Shown: positions 17,802-25,448 of the stretch, one piece after another
Numbering within the stretch: the first letter of the stretch is position 1
Layout of the letters: every line of letters starts with the position of its first letter
From: Deltaproteobacteria bacterium
GTDB lineage: Bacteria; Desulfobacterota; Binatia; HRBIN30; JACQVA1
Direction: 5' to 3'
DNA length: 64,000 nucleotides
Assembly (NCBI GenBank): GCA_016178705.1
Contig: JACOST010000011.1
Coordinates: forward strand, 248,001 to 312,000
Program-made: the position numbers and the translations under genes
The notes under the pieces: model-generated
What the model was told of the DNA's origin: nothing
The model's database searches: none
Seen by the model: only the letters and a program-made list of their open reading frames with translations

Positions 17802-18734
17802 TCACGACTCAGCGCGCCGCTCCAACTCCACCGTCTCGCGCAATGCTTCGAGGTACGATCGATTACGCCAGCCGAGCTCGCTCGTGGCGCGGCTGTGATC
17901 GAACCCCTGCTTGACAGGCACCGGCAACGGAAGAGTGCACCACGGCGCCTTGCCACCCGCTTCCTTCCACGCCTGCAGGAAGTCCGAGATGGGGTGATCA
18001 TCGCCGGTCGTGTTGTACGCCTTACCGTTTGAGTCCGGGTGTTCGAGGGCGAGCGCAATCGCCTCGGCCACGTCGCCCGCATACACCAACGGCATGTGCA
18101 GCATCACCGGGAAGACCGAGACCGGCAGGGACAGCAACCATTTGATCGCGGCCATGAAATTGGGATCGAACGCACCGTAGATCGCGCACGGGCGGACCGT
18201 CGTGAGTTGCAGTCCAAGTTCGCCCGCGAGACGCCACGCGAGTTGCTCGGAGAGCGCCTTGGAGATCGCATAGGCGGTGATCGGATTCGGGCGATTCGCT
18301 TCCGAGAGCTGCGGGTGATCTTCGTCCATGCGCGCGCCCGAGCGCGACGCGTACACCGCGACCGACGACACGTGGACCACGCGCTTCACGTGCGAGTCGG
18401 CAACCGCTTCGAACACATTGCGCGTGCCCTGAATGTTGATGCGTTGATGGTCTTCCCAATTGCGGCGGCTCAAGCTCGCCAAGCGCCGCACTGAGAACAG
18501 CGCGGCATTCGAGACCACCGCATCAGCACCGGCAAAGCCCGTCGCGAGGTGGTCGCGCTCGGCCAAATCGGCCTTGCGCAATTCGACACCACGCCGCTTG
18601 AGTTCCGGTACCCGGTCCGGATTGCGCACCACTCCGATCACGTGCGCACCGCGTTTCAGCAACACATCGACAATGTAGCGCCCGAGAAAACCGGTCGCGC
18701 CGGTGACAGCGACGTTCTTGCCTTTGAGATCCAT
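17802..18734 (-). CDS. NAD(P)-dependent epimerase/dehydratase, 3-beta-HSD-like
   Basis: This 310-residue extended SDR has the NAD-binding motif [20 protein letters not shown] at residues 10-29 and the catalytic Tyr-x3-Lys in AYAISKALSE near 155. HVSSVAVYA holds the catalytic Ser/Thr region. The downstream part (TVRPCAIYGAFDPNFM and PLVYAGDVAEAIALAL) is typical of the 3-beta-hydroxysteroid dehydrogenase or dihydroflavonol reductase branch. It begins 11 bases after the stop of the acyl-CoA ligase and is almost certainly in one operon with it. That pairing suits oxidation of a hydroxyl on a CoA-activated lipid or sterol, but the substrate is inferred. Confidence 0.88.
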   Translation of the reverse strand: MDLKGKNVAVTGATGFLGRYIVDVLLKRGAHVIGVVRNPDRVPELKRRGVELRKADLAERDHLATGFAGADAVVSNAALFSVRRLASLSRRNWEDHQRINIQGTRNVFEAVADSHVKRVVHVSSVAVYASRSGARMDEDHPQLSEANRPNPITAYAISKALSEQLAWRLAGELGLQLTTVRPCAIYGAFDPNFMAAIKWLLSLPVSVFPVMLHMPLVYAGDVAEAIALALEHPDSNGKAYNTTGDDHPISDFLQAWKEAGGKAPWCTLPLPVPVKQGFDHSRATSELGWRNRSYLEALRETVELERRAES

Positions 18735-18745
18735 CTAAGCCCCGC

Positions 18746-20308
18746 TCACTTCAGTTCCCGCAATGCACGCTTGTCGACTTTGAACATAGGCGTCAGCGGC
18801 AACTCGGGCAACACCGTCAGGCGGTCAGGACGTTTGAAGCTCGCCAGTTCCTTGCCAACGAACTCGCGCAGCTCAGCGAGCGTTGGCGCCGCGTTCAGGT
18901 TGCGCGCCACCACAAACGCGCAGCCGATTTCACCAAAGACATCGTCGGGCACGCCGATCACCGCAGCGCGCGCGATCTTCGGATGCTTCGCGAGCAGGTT
19001 TTCGATCTCGGCGGGATACACGTTGTAGCCACCGCGAATGAACATCTCGCTCTGCCGGCCGCGCAGGCGGAGATAGCCCAGCTCATCGAGGACACCGATG
19101 TCGCCCGTATGTATCCATCCTTCGGCATCGATCACCTTCGCTGTTTGCTCGGGGTCGCGCCAGTAGCCGCGCATCGTAGCCGGCGAGCGCATCACGACTT
19201 CGCCGGGTTGGCTGGGCGGCAGCGGCTGGTTCTCGCCATCAACGATGCGCAATTCGACGCCGGCCGTCGCTTTGCCGACTGTGGTTGACAAAATTTCCGG
19301 CGGATCACCCGGCACCGATGCGGTCGCGATGCCAACCTCAGTGGACGAATAGCGAACGCTCACGGCGGCGTGCAGCGTGTCCTGCACGCGCCGGATCAAT
19401 TCGGGCGACGACGGCGCGCCGCCAATCAGGATCGAGTTGAGCGACGAGAGATCGCGCTTTGGCCGATCGGGATGATCGAGCAGCATGATGATTTGCGTCG
19501 GAATGCCGCCGAGGTGGGTCAGGCGCTCGCGCTCGATGATTTCCAGCACGGCGGCGGGATCGAAGGCGTCATGAACGATCGCAGTGCCGAGGTGGCCGAT
19601 CTGCAACGCGATGCGCGCCATCGTCCCGATGTGCGCGAACGAGAGCCCGGCCGCGAGATGTTTCTGAAACGGCGGCGTGCCGCTGGCGTAGCGGCGCGTG
19701 TCGATTTCAGCCAACGCAATCAAATTGCGATGCGTGTACCACGCGCCCTTGGGAACACCGGTCGTGCCGCTCGTAAACACAATCGCGACCGGATCATCAG
19801 GCTGAGCTTCCCTTCCCTCTCCCTCTGGGAGGGGGTCAGGCTGAGGGCAAAGATCGGTGACCACATTCTGAGTACTAGCGCGTAACTCGTTCGCGCCGAC
19901 CCAGACTATTTCCTTCAGTTCGGGCAACTCGCCTCGTTGGGATTCGACCGCCACGCGAAAGTCCGCGTCATGCCACGCGTCGACAGCGAGCAGCAGCTTC
20001 GCGCCGGAGCGCCGCAGAATGTGGCCGATCTCGCTGCGTCGATAGCGCGCGTTGATGCCGGTCGTCACCGCGCCGAGTCGCGCCGCGGCGAGATAGGCGA
20101 CCAGATACAGCGGCGTCGACGGCAACAGCAGGGCGACGACATCTCCATATCTGATCCCACGCGCCGCGAACGCGGCAGCGGTACGATCCGCAAGCGTCTC
20201 CCAGTCGCGATACGTCAGGCGTTCGCTGCGATAGCGAAACGCTTCCGCAGCCGGCGCCTCATGCGCCGCCGCGCGCAGCAACCCCGAGATCGTCGGCGCT
20301 GTCAGCAT
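18746..20308 (-). CDS. Acyl-CoA synthetase (AMP-forming), with in-frame repeat insertion
   Basis: A 520-residue ANL-superfamily ligase that activates a carboxylic acid to its CoA thioester. The P-loop IVFTSGTTGVPKGAW lies near residue 180. RYSSTEVGIA, GEVVMRSPATMRGYW, and WIHTGDIGVLDELGYLRLRGR are the adenylation core motifs, and GGYNVYPAEIENLL with the C-terminal Lys in MFKVDKRALRELK complete the set. Just before the P-loop lies a stretch PQPDPLPEGEGREAQ (DNA 19809-19851) that is a translated copy of the palindromic repeat found between genes elsewhere in the window. It is read in frame and probably forms a surface loop. The SDR downstream is likely in the same operon. Confidence 0.92.
   Translation of the reverse strand: MLTAPTISGLLRAAAHEAPAAEAFRYRSERLTYRDWETLADRTAAAFAARGIRYGDVVALLLPSTPLYLVAYLAAARLGAVTTGINARYRRSEIGHILRRSGAKLLLAVDAWHDADFRVAVESQRGELPELKEIVWVGANELRASTQNVVTDLCPQPDPLPEGEGREAQPDDPVAIVFTSGTTGVPKGAWYTHRNLIALAEIDTRRYASGTPPFQKHLAAGLSFAHIGTMARIALQIGHLGTAIVHDAFDPAAVLEIIERERLTHLGGIPTQIIMLLDHPDRPKRDLSSLNSILIGGAPSSPELIRRVQDTLHAAVSVRYSSTEVGIATASVPGDPPEILSTTVGKATAGVELRIVDGENQPLPPSQPGEVVMRSPATMRGYWRDPEQTAKVIDAEGWIHTGDIGVLDELGYLRLRGRQSEMFIRGGYNVYPAEIENLLAKHPKIARAAVIGVPDDVFGEIGCAFVVARNLNAAPTLAELREFVGKELASFKRPDRLTVLPELPLTPMFKVDKRALRELK
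19809..19851. repeat. Intragenic copy of the CCCTCTCCCTCTGGGAG palindromic element
   Basis: TTCCCTCTCCCTCTGGGAGG followed by GGGTCAGGCTGAGGGCAA is nearly identical to one arm of the inverted repeat at 23026-23122 (TTCCCTCTCCCTCTGGGAGA, then GGGTCAGGGTGAGGGGAG). Here it lies inside the acyl-CoA ligase gene without breaking the frame. Confidence 0.85.
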
Positions 20309-20466
20309 GGCGAGGGAGTAGCATGAGCAACGGCCGGCCCGCCAGTAAGGAAGCCGCGCAAGTTGGGCAGCCAGGGACCGTTGCCCCCAACCCGGAATGA
20401 GAATCGCTCAAGAACCATCATGGCGCGCTGGAGCTACGCCCGCGGGTGTCGTAATAGAAACCCGCT
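20309..20466. other. Divergent promoter region, acyl-CoA ligase / thiolase-like gene
   Basis: A 158-base non-coding stretch between two divergent gene sets. I see no clear operator or repeat. It presumably carries promoters for both directions. Confidence 0.4.
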
Positions 20467-21648
20467 ATGAGCGACGCCATCGACCACGACCTCTTCAAGC
20501 GCATCCAAGACAAGGTAGCCATTGTCGGCATCGGGCATCTGCCGTTTGCCAAAGACATCGGGCGGCCGATCGCCGACACTGCGGTCGAAGCGATTCAGCT
20601 CGCGCTCGCCGATGCGGGGCTGCAGAACGAAGACGTCGACGGCATGTGCATGTTGGAGATGGAGGCGACGCACGAAGTGTCGATCGCGCGGCGTCTGGGG
20701 GTCGACGGACTGAAATGGTGGTCGAAGATCTCCTACGGCGGTGGCGCATCGAGCGCGACGGTGATGCACGCGGCGGCAGCGGTCGCGTCGGGATTGGCTA
20801 CCACCGTCGTCTGCCATCGCGCCCGCAATCGCGGTGCCCGCACGTCGCGGCCGTGGTCGCAGGAGCGCGAGTTGGTCAAGGACGACAAGGCCCTCCACGT
20901 ACCGTGGGGCTTGATCCGCCCGGTCGACGTCATCGGCATGTGGGCGCATCGCCACATGTATGAGTTCGGCACCAAGCGCGAACACTTCGGCAACGTCGCC
21001 ATCGCCGCGCGCAAGCATGCGCACAACAATCCGTACGCGATGATGAAGGGCCGGCCGCTCGACATGGAGACGTACCTCAACGCGCGCGTGATCGGCTATC
21101 CGCTGCATCTCTACGATTGCTGCCTCGAAACCGACGGCGCGCTCGCCTGCATCGTCACGTCGATCGACCGCGCCCGCGGCCTCAAGCAGAAACCCGTGCT
21201 GGTCCACTCGGTGGCGCAAGCGTCTGGGCCGAACCCGGTGCACCTCGCGAACTACAACAACACGCCGACGATGGAGACGACGGGGAAATTCTGCGCCGAT
21301 CTGCTGTGGCAGCGGTCCCAGCTCAAGCCGAAGGATCTACAATGCGCGCAGATCTACGACGCCTTCACGCCGCTAGTGGTCGGCGGGTTGGAGGACTACG
21401 GCTTCTGCAAGCGCGGCGAAGGCGGACCGTTCACCGAAAACGGTCGCATCGAAATCGGCGGCGAGCTGCCGGTGCTCACCTCCGGCGGTGGCTTGTCGGA
21501 AGCGTACGTGCACGGGTTCAATCTCATTCTCGAAGGCGTGCGCCAGATTCGCGGCACGTCGACCAACCAAGTGCCGAACTGCAACGCGACGCTGGTCACC
21601 GGCGCGTCGGGCGTGGCGACCAGTGCGGTCGTCTTGCGCGGAGAGTGA
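20467..21648 (+). CDS. Lipid-transfer-protein-type thiolase (Ltp2-like), probable side-chain aldolase
   Basis: The 393-residue thiolase-fold protein has VAIVGIGHLPFAKDIGR at the N-terminus, ADAGLQNEDVDG, and a nucleophile-elbow region reading SYGGGASSATVMHAAAA. At the elbow the usual thiolase Cys is replaced by Gly/Ala. C-terminal motifs are QIYDAFTPLVVGGLEDYGFC and LTSGGGLSEAYVHGF. Loss of the Cys, plus a DUF35 gene three bases downstream, matches the Ltp2-DUF35 pairs that cleave C-C bonds in steroid side chains by retro-aldol reaction. A true thiolase is therefore unlikely. The substrate is not determined. It lies opposite the acyl-CoA ligase operon. Confidence 0.85.
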   Translation: MSDAIDHDLFKRIQDKVAIVGIGHLPFAKDIGRPIADTAVEAIQLALADAGLQNEDVDGMCMLEMEATHEVSIARRLGVDGLKWWSKISYGGGASSATVMHAAAAVASGLATTVVCHRARNRGARTSRPWSQERELVKDDKALHVPWGLIRPVDVIGMWAHRHMYEFGTKREHFGNVAIAARKHAHNNPYAMMKGRPLDMETYLNARVIGYPLHLYDCCLETDGALACIVTSIDRARGLKQKPVLVHSVAQASGPNPVHLANYNNTPTMETTGKFCADLLWQRSQLKPKDLQCAQIYDAFTPLVVGGLEDYGFCKRGEGGPFTENGRIEIGGELPVLTSGGGLSEAYVHGFNLILEGVRQIRGTSTNQVPNCNATLVTGASGVATSAVVLRGE

Positions 21649-21651
21649 ATC

Positions 21652-22089
21652 ATGCGCGCCAAGTTCATCACCGAGCGCCCGCAGCATCCCGACTATCCGT
21701 TGCCCGACGTCGACGACCCGATCATGCGCCCGTTTTGGGACGGCGCGCGTGACGGCAAGCTGATCATGCAACGTGATCGCGTCACTGGACAGGTGCACTG
21801 GCCGCTCAAGCCGGCGTATTGGAAGGGCGGCGAGCGACTCGAATACTTTGAAGCCAGTGGCCGCGGCGAGGTCTACACCTACGTCGTCGGCTACGAACCG
21901 TTTCTGCCCGCCTTCAAGCATCTCCTCCCGCTCGTCATGGTCGTGGTGCTGCTCGACGAAGGCCCGCGCATCGTCGGCTACATGGTGAACTGCACCCCTG
22001 AAGAAATGCGCTTCGGAATGCGCGTGCGAGTGGTGTTCAAGCGGCTTACCGATGGCGTCACCTTGCCGGTGTGGGAACCGGACCGATGA
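21652..22089 (+). CDS. OB-fold DUF35 protein, partner of the Ltp2-like enzyme, zinc ribbon lost
   Basis: This 145-residue protein has the DUF35 layout: an N-terminal helix (DDPIMRPFWDGARDGKLIMQR), the rubredoxin-like knuckle region, then an OB-fold (GRGEVYTYVVGYEP through FGMRVRVVFKRL). In most family members the knuckle has two Cys pairs binding zinc. Here the same region reads RDRVTGQVHWPLKPAYWKGG with no Cys; the only Cys in the protein is in the later VNCTPEE. In Ltp2-type complexes this subunit holds the CoA part of the substrate. The start lies three bases after the upstream stop, a tight operon. Confidence 0.85.
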   Translation: MRAKFITERPQHPDYPLPDVDDPIMRPFWDGARDGKLIMQRDRVTGQVHWPLKPAYWKGGERLEYFEASGRGEVYTYVVGYEPFLPAFKHLLPLVMVVVLLDEGPRIVGYMVNCTPEEMRFGMRVRVVFKRLTDGVTLPVWEPDR

Positions 22090-22116
22090 GCACCTTGCCG
22101 CGAACGGGATCGCTTT

Positions 22117-22218
22117 CCGTCTTCTTCGTAGGGACGACGCATGCGTCGCCCTCCGGTCGGATCTACCGCCGTTGCCTGTCGGAGGGCGACGCATGCGTCG
22201 CCCCTACAGAAAGACGAG
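22117..22218. repeat. Inverted-repeat element, family GTAGGGGCGACGCATGCGTCGCC (copy 1)
   Basis: Two arms, GTAGGGACGACGCATGCGTC and GGCGACGCATGCGTCGCCCC followed by TAC, face each other over about 40 bases, with CGTCTTCT and AGAAAGACG extending the outer ends. Each arm contains the 18-base palindrome GGCGACGCATGCGTCGCC or a one-base variant. Two similar elements lie at 40241-40340 and 52441-52533. Confidence 0.9.
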
Positions 22219-22231
22219 GTCAGATCACGGA

Positions 22232-23056
22232 ATGACCGCAACCTCCCGCGCGATCGCCTGCTTCACCTTCGACAACATGGCGGAGGCCGCCGATGTCGGC
22301 GCGGGAGTGTTGGACGGCGCGCGTCCGACCGGCGGCGATCCATCGCTCGCGATTGGCTATCCAAAACTGTTCGCGCTGCTCGAACGCCACGGCATCAGGG
22401 CCTCGTTCTTCATCGAAGGCTGGAACGGCGAGCATCATCCCGACGCGGTCGCCGAGATTGTCCGTCGCGGGCACGAACTCGGCATGCACGGCTGGACGCA
22501 CGAGTCATGGGCGCAACTCGAGCCGGCGCAAGAGCAACAACTCGCACTACGCGCGACCGCGGCGCTGGAACACGCGGCCGGGGTTCGTCCGATTGGTTTT
22601 CGCGCGCCCGGCGGCGCGCGCAGCGAACACACTGAATCGATCCTGCGCGATCTCGGCTACGGCTACGACGCGAGTCTCGGCGACGGCATGCGCGCAACGA
22701 TGTTGCCGTCAGGGTTGGCGCAGGTGCCGTTCGCGTGGACTGGTGTCGATGGTTTCTACTACCTGCGCCCGGAGCCGGTTGATCCGGTTCTCGTTCGTGA
22801 TCGTTGGCTGCACGCGTTGAATGACACAGCAGCACACGGCGGATTGTTTCTCACCATCTGCCACGCCTTCATCACGGGTGTAGCCGAAGCACGACTGGCG
22901 GCGCTCGGTGCGGTGATGAGTGCGGCACGGGCCGATGAACGCATCACGATTCTAACCGCGGGCGAGATCGCACAGCGCCTGCGAGAGGCGGCCAAAGCGA
23001 ATCATCGGAGCGCGCCCAATCAGGTTCCCTCTCCCTCTGGGAGAGGGTCAGGGTGA
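22232..23056 (+). CDS. Polysaccharide deacetylase family protein (NodB domain)
   Basis: The 274-residue product has the carbohydrate-esterase-4 fold: CFTFDNMAEAADVG near the N-terminus (TFDN holds the metal/catalytic Asp position), RASFFIEGWN, and ELGMHGWTHESWAQL, where MHGWTH is the metal-binding H-x3-H-like motif. GFRAPGGARSEHT and LGYGYDASLGDGM follow. It probably removes acyl groups from a sugar or acts on an N-acyl or imide substrate (PuuE-like). The start at 22232 excludes an upstream extension that is translated repeat. The last 11 residues (QVPSPSGRGSG) and the stop come from the palindromic repeat at 23026, so the original C-terminus has been replaced. Confidence 0.85.
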   Translation: MTATSRAIACFTFDNMAEAADVGAGVLDGARPTGGDPSLAIGYPKLFALLERHGIRASFFIEGWNGEHHPDAVAEIVRRGHELGMHGWTHESWAQLEPAQEQQLALRATAALEHAAGVRPIGFRAPGGARSEHTESILRDLGYGYDASLGDGMRATMLPSGLAQVPFAWTGVDGFYYLRPEPVDPVLVRDRWLHALNDTAAHGGLFLTICHAFITGVAEARLAALGAVMSAARADERITILTAGEIAQRLREAAKANHRSAPNQVPSPSGRGSG

Positions 23057-23122
23057 GGGGAGACATGCAACGCCCATGCTCAATTGCCCTCACCCTAGCC
23101 CTCTCCCAGAGGGAGAGGGGAA
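23026..23122. repeat. Inverted-repeat element, CCCTCTCCCTCTGGGAGAGGG family
   Basis: The left arm (TTCCCTCTCCCTCTGGGAGA, then GGGTCAGGGTGAGGGGAG) and the right arm (CTCACCCTAGCCCTCTCCCA then GAGGGAGAGGGG) form a long imperfect dyad with a 20-base spacer. The left arm supplies the end of the deacetylase gene. The right arm ends 11 bases before the dioxygenase ATG. Confidence 0.9.
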
Positions 23123-23132
23123 AGAAGTAAGT

Positions 23133-23957
23133 ATGCAGCTTGAGCGTCATCCGTGGAACCGCTCGTTCACCTGGCAATCGCGGCGCTCGACTTTGCGGCG
23201 GGTCACCGACCAGCAGGCGCGCGACTACGACGAGCACGGTTTCTTCGTGCTCGAAGACGCCTTCGATCCCGCCACGGTGCGCGACGTCCTCAACGCGATC
23301 GATCCGCTCGATCAGCAGACGCTCGAGTTCTTGCGCACGCAGGAGGGCGAGCGCTTTCTGATCTCCGACGCCAAGACGATCACGTTCACGCCACATTTGG
23401 TGCTGCGCTCGCCGCTGTTGCGAGCGTTCTGTGCGGGCCCGGTGTTCCAGGACCTCGTGCACGATCTCATCGGCGACGACGTGCGCCTCTATTGGGATCA
23501 GGCGGTGTACAAGCGGCCGGAGCAGCCCAAGCCGTTCCCCTGGCATCAAGACAACGGCTACACCTACATCGAGCCGCAGCAGTACCTCACCTGTTGGGTG
23601 GCGCTCACCGACACGACCGAGCGGCACGGTTGCCCGTGGGTCGTGCCGGGAGTGCATCGCATGGGCACGCTGAAGCATTGGTGGACGGATCTCGGCTTCC
23701 AATGTCTCGACGATCCCCCAGGCGCGGTGGCGGTGCCGGCGCGTGCCGGCAGCATCGTGGTGTTCTCGTCACTGACGCCACACCTCACCGGTCCGAATCT
23801 GACCAACGAGGTGCGCAAAACCTACATCGTGCAATTCGCCCCCGACGGCGCGCGCGCCTCCCGCGGCAATCCCGACGACGCCCCCGATCTCGAAGCGCAG
23901 AATCACCCCGAGCGTCAGTTCCTGATTCTGCGCGACGGCAAGGGTATCAGGTTGTGA
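23133..23957 (+). CDS. Phytanoyl-CoA dioxygenase family protein (PhyH)
   Basis: This 274-residue Fe(II)/2-oxoglutarate-dependent oxygenase has a double-stranded beta-helix fold. The iron ligands are visible as His and Asp in PWHQDNGYTY (near 140) and the distal His in TPHLTGPN (near 210). The Arg that binds 2-oxoglutarate is in EVRKTYIVQF. VTDQQARDYDEHGFFVLEDAF is the standard N-terminus. It presumably hydroxylates a lipid or acyl-CoA next to a carboxyl group, consistent with the CoA genes upstream. The start at 23133 excludes translated repeat DNA. The A/G-rich end of the repeat arm may serve as its ribosome-binding site. Confidence 0.92.
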   Translation: MQLERHPWNRSFTWQSRRSTLRRVTDQQARDYDEHGFFVLEDAFDPATVRDVLNAIDPLDQQTLEFLRTQEGERFLISDAKTITFTPHLVLRSPLLRAFCAGPVFQDLVHDLIGDDVRLYWDQAVYKRPEQPKPFPWHQDNGYTYIEPQQYLTCWVALTDTTERHGCPWVVPGVHRMGTLKHWWTDLGFQCLDDPPGAVAVPARAGSIVVFSSLTPHLTGPNLTNEVRKTYIVQFAPDGARASRGNPDDAPDLEAQNHPERQFLILRDGKGIRL

Positions 23958-24091
23958 GCCGGGGAGTTCGTTTGCCTTGCAGCAATCTTGTTGTAAAGGG
24001 AAGTCTGAGCACTTAAGGACGATATGCAGCGGAGACTCGCAATGTTTGGCAATTCGGTTCCGCAGCCCAATTGTGGTTGAGCAGATCGCCT

Positions 24092-24928
24092 ATGCGCATT
24101 TGTTTTTGGAACGTTGCCCGCAAGCCCGTAAGCGATCTGCTGGCCGGGCTCTGCGAAGAATACGACCTCGACATTCTCATTCTCGCCGAATCGACAATTC
24201 CGCTCGCTCGCTTGATTTTGGCTTTGAATCGCGGACATCGGCGACTGTACTACGCTGACGCATCTCCAGGGTTGTCAGATCGCCTGACTATCGTGTTTAG
24301 ACTTTCGAGACACTCGATGGAAACCATTGCCGACGACTTCGCTATCGCGGTTCGACACGTACGGCCTCCCCTCCGGCAGAGCTTTCTGCTCGTGGCGCTT
24401 CACCTGCCAAGCCAACTCTACAGGACGCCAGACGACTTGGCGCACGAGTGCCCGCGGATCGCTCGTCTAATCGCCGATCGCGAGCAACGTGTCGGCCATC
24501 GGCGCACCGTCGTGATCGGCGATTTCAACATGGACCCTTTCGATCATGGGATGGTCGGATCGGGAGGTCTGCACGCCGTTAGTGACCGGCGGGTTACACA
24601 GAGAGGCGAAAGAATTGTAAGCGGCGAAGTCGTACCTTTTTTCTACAATCCGATGTGGTCCAAGCTTGGTGACGCTGGCCCACACCCCCCCGGCACCTAC
24701 TATTACGATAGCAGCACGCCTATCAATTTGTATTGGCACGTATTCGATCAGGTACTCCTGCGACCAGCATTATGCGAGGAGTTCGATCCGCGCTCCGTCC
24801 AAGTAGTCACCCGAGTCGATGGCACCGATCTGCTGGCAGGCGCACGCCGTCGGCCCAATCAAGCAGTTTCAGATCACTTGCCTCTTGTAGTCGATATCCC
24901 GTTAGCTGAGGAGTTTACCGATGGCTGA
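24092..24928 (+). CDS. Endonuclease/exonuclease/phosphatase (EEP) family hydrolase
   Basis: The 278-residue protein has the EEP (DNase I-like) motifs: FWNVARKP (catalytic Asn near 7), ILAEST (metal-binding Glu near 33), VVIGDFNMDP near residue 145, and SDHLPLVVDI at the end (catalytic Asp/His). It may cut nucleic acid or phosphoesters; the sequence does not decide. Base composition is visibly less GC-rich than its neighbours, with codons such as TTT, AAT and TTG more common, which suggests transfer. It overlaps the next gene by eight bases, so the two form a unit. Confidence 0.85.
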   Translation: MRICFWNVARKPVSDLLAGLCEEYDLDILILAESTIPLARLILALNRGHRRLYYADASPGLSDRLTIVFRLSRHSMETIADDFAIAVRHVRPPLRQSFLLVALHLPSQLYRTPDDLAHECPRIARLIADREQRVGHRRTVVIGDFNMDPFDHGMVGSGGLHAVSDRRVTQRGERIVSGEVVPFFYNPMWSKLGDAGPHPPGTYYYDSSTPINLYWHVFDQVLLRPALCEEFDPRSVQVVTRVDGTDLLAGARRRPNQAVSDHLPLVVDIPLAEEFTDG

Positions 24929-25304
24929 TGACAGTTTGTGGGGAGATTTGAGCACCATCGAGCGACCCCGTACTCCAAAGTCGATCCTTCGTCAGCAGGC
25001 TGAGCTTCTTAACGCTGCGACCGGGGGCGTCATCCTCGCTGAGGTGGTAGACTCAAGCACTAGCTACCAGCTCGAATCAACGCTCGTAATTGTTGCTCCT
25101 GCCCTGAACGACTATCGCTACACGCTTGTGAGTGTTCGTCACAAGATCGATCTCTATCCATGTGAAGTGCGTATTCCTGATCCCTACCAGTTGATCGAAT
25201 GTGAAGACGAAGCACGGTTTGTAGCGGCACTCAAAAGCGTTCTCGGGGCGCCGCGAACCCGGCAGATCATTTCTGCACTCTTGGCACAAAGCGAGGCATC
25301 TTGA
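24921..25304 (+). CDS. Unknown small protein co-encoded with the EEP hydrolase
   Basis: This 127-residue soluble protein starts inside the end of the EEP gene (eight-base overlap). The visible architecture is an N-terminal helical part (SILRQQAELLNAATGG), a strand-rich centre (TLVIVAPALNDYRYTLVSVRH, then a YPCEVRIPDPY stretch) and a C-terminal helix (EARFVAALKSVLGAPRTRQI, ending in LLAQSEAS). I do not recognise the family. The overlap and shared lower GC suggest it works with the hydrolase, for example as an inhibitor, specificity subunit or immunity protein. That is inference. Confidence 0.7.
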   Translation: MADDSLWGDLSTIERPRTPKSILRQQAELLNAATGGVILAEVVDSSTSYQLESTLVIVAPALNDYRYTLVSVRHKIDLYPCEVRIPDPYQLIECEDEARFVAALKSVLGAPRTRQIISALLAQSEAS

Positions 25305-25448
25305 GAGCACATCGGCGCGGGAATTACCTAACTGGCGCGAGCGGACTCCCCTGAAGCGCAGCCGCTTGGCGCAAGGCCGTTGGCCACACATGATACGAAC
25401 AACCTCGTGTTGCCCTCGAACGGCGCCCGACAGTATACTGCGCCCGTC

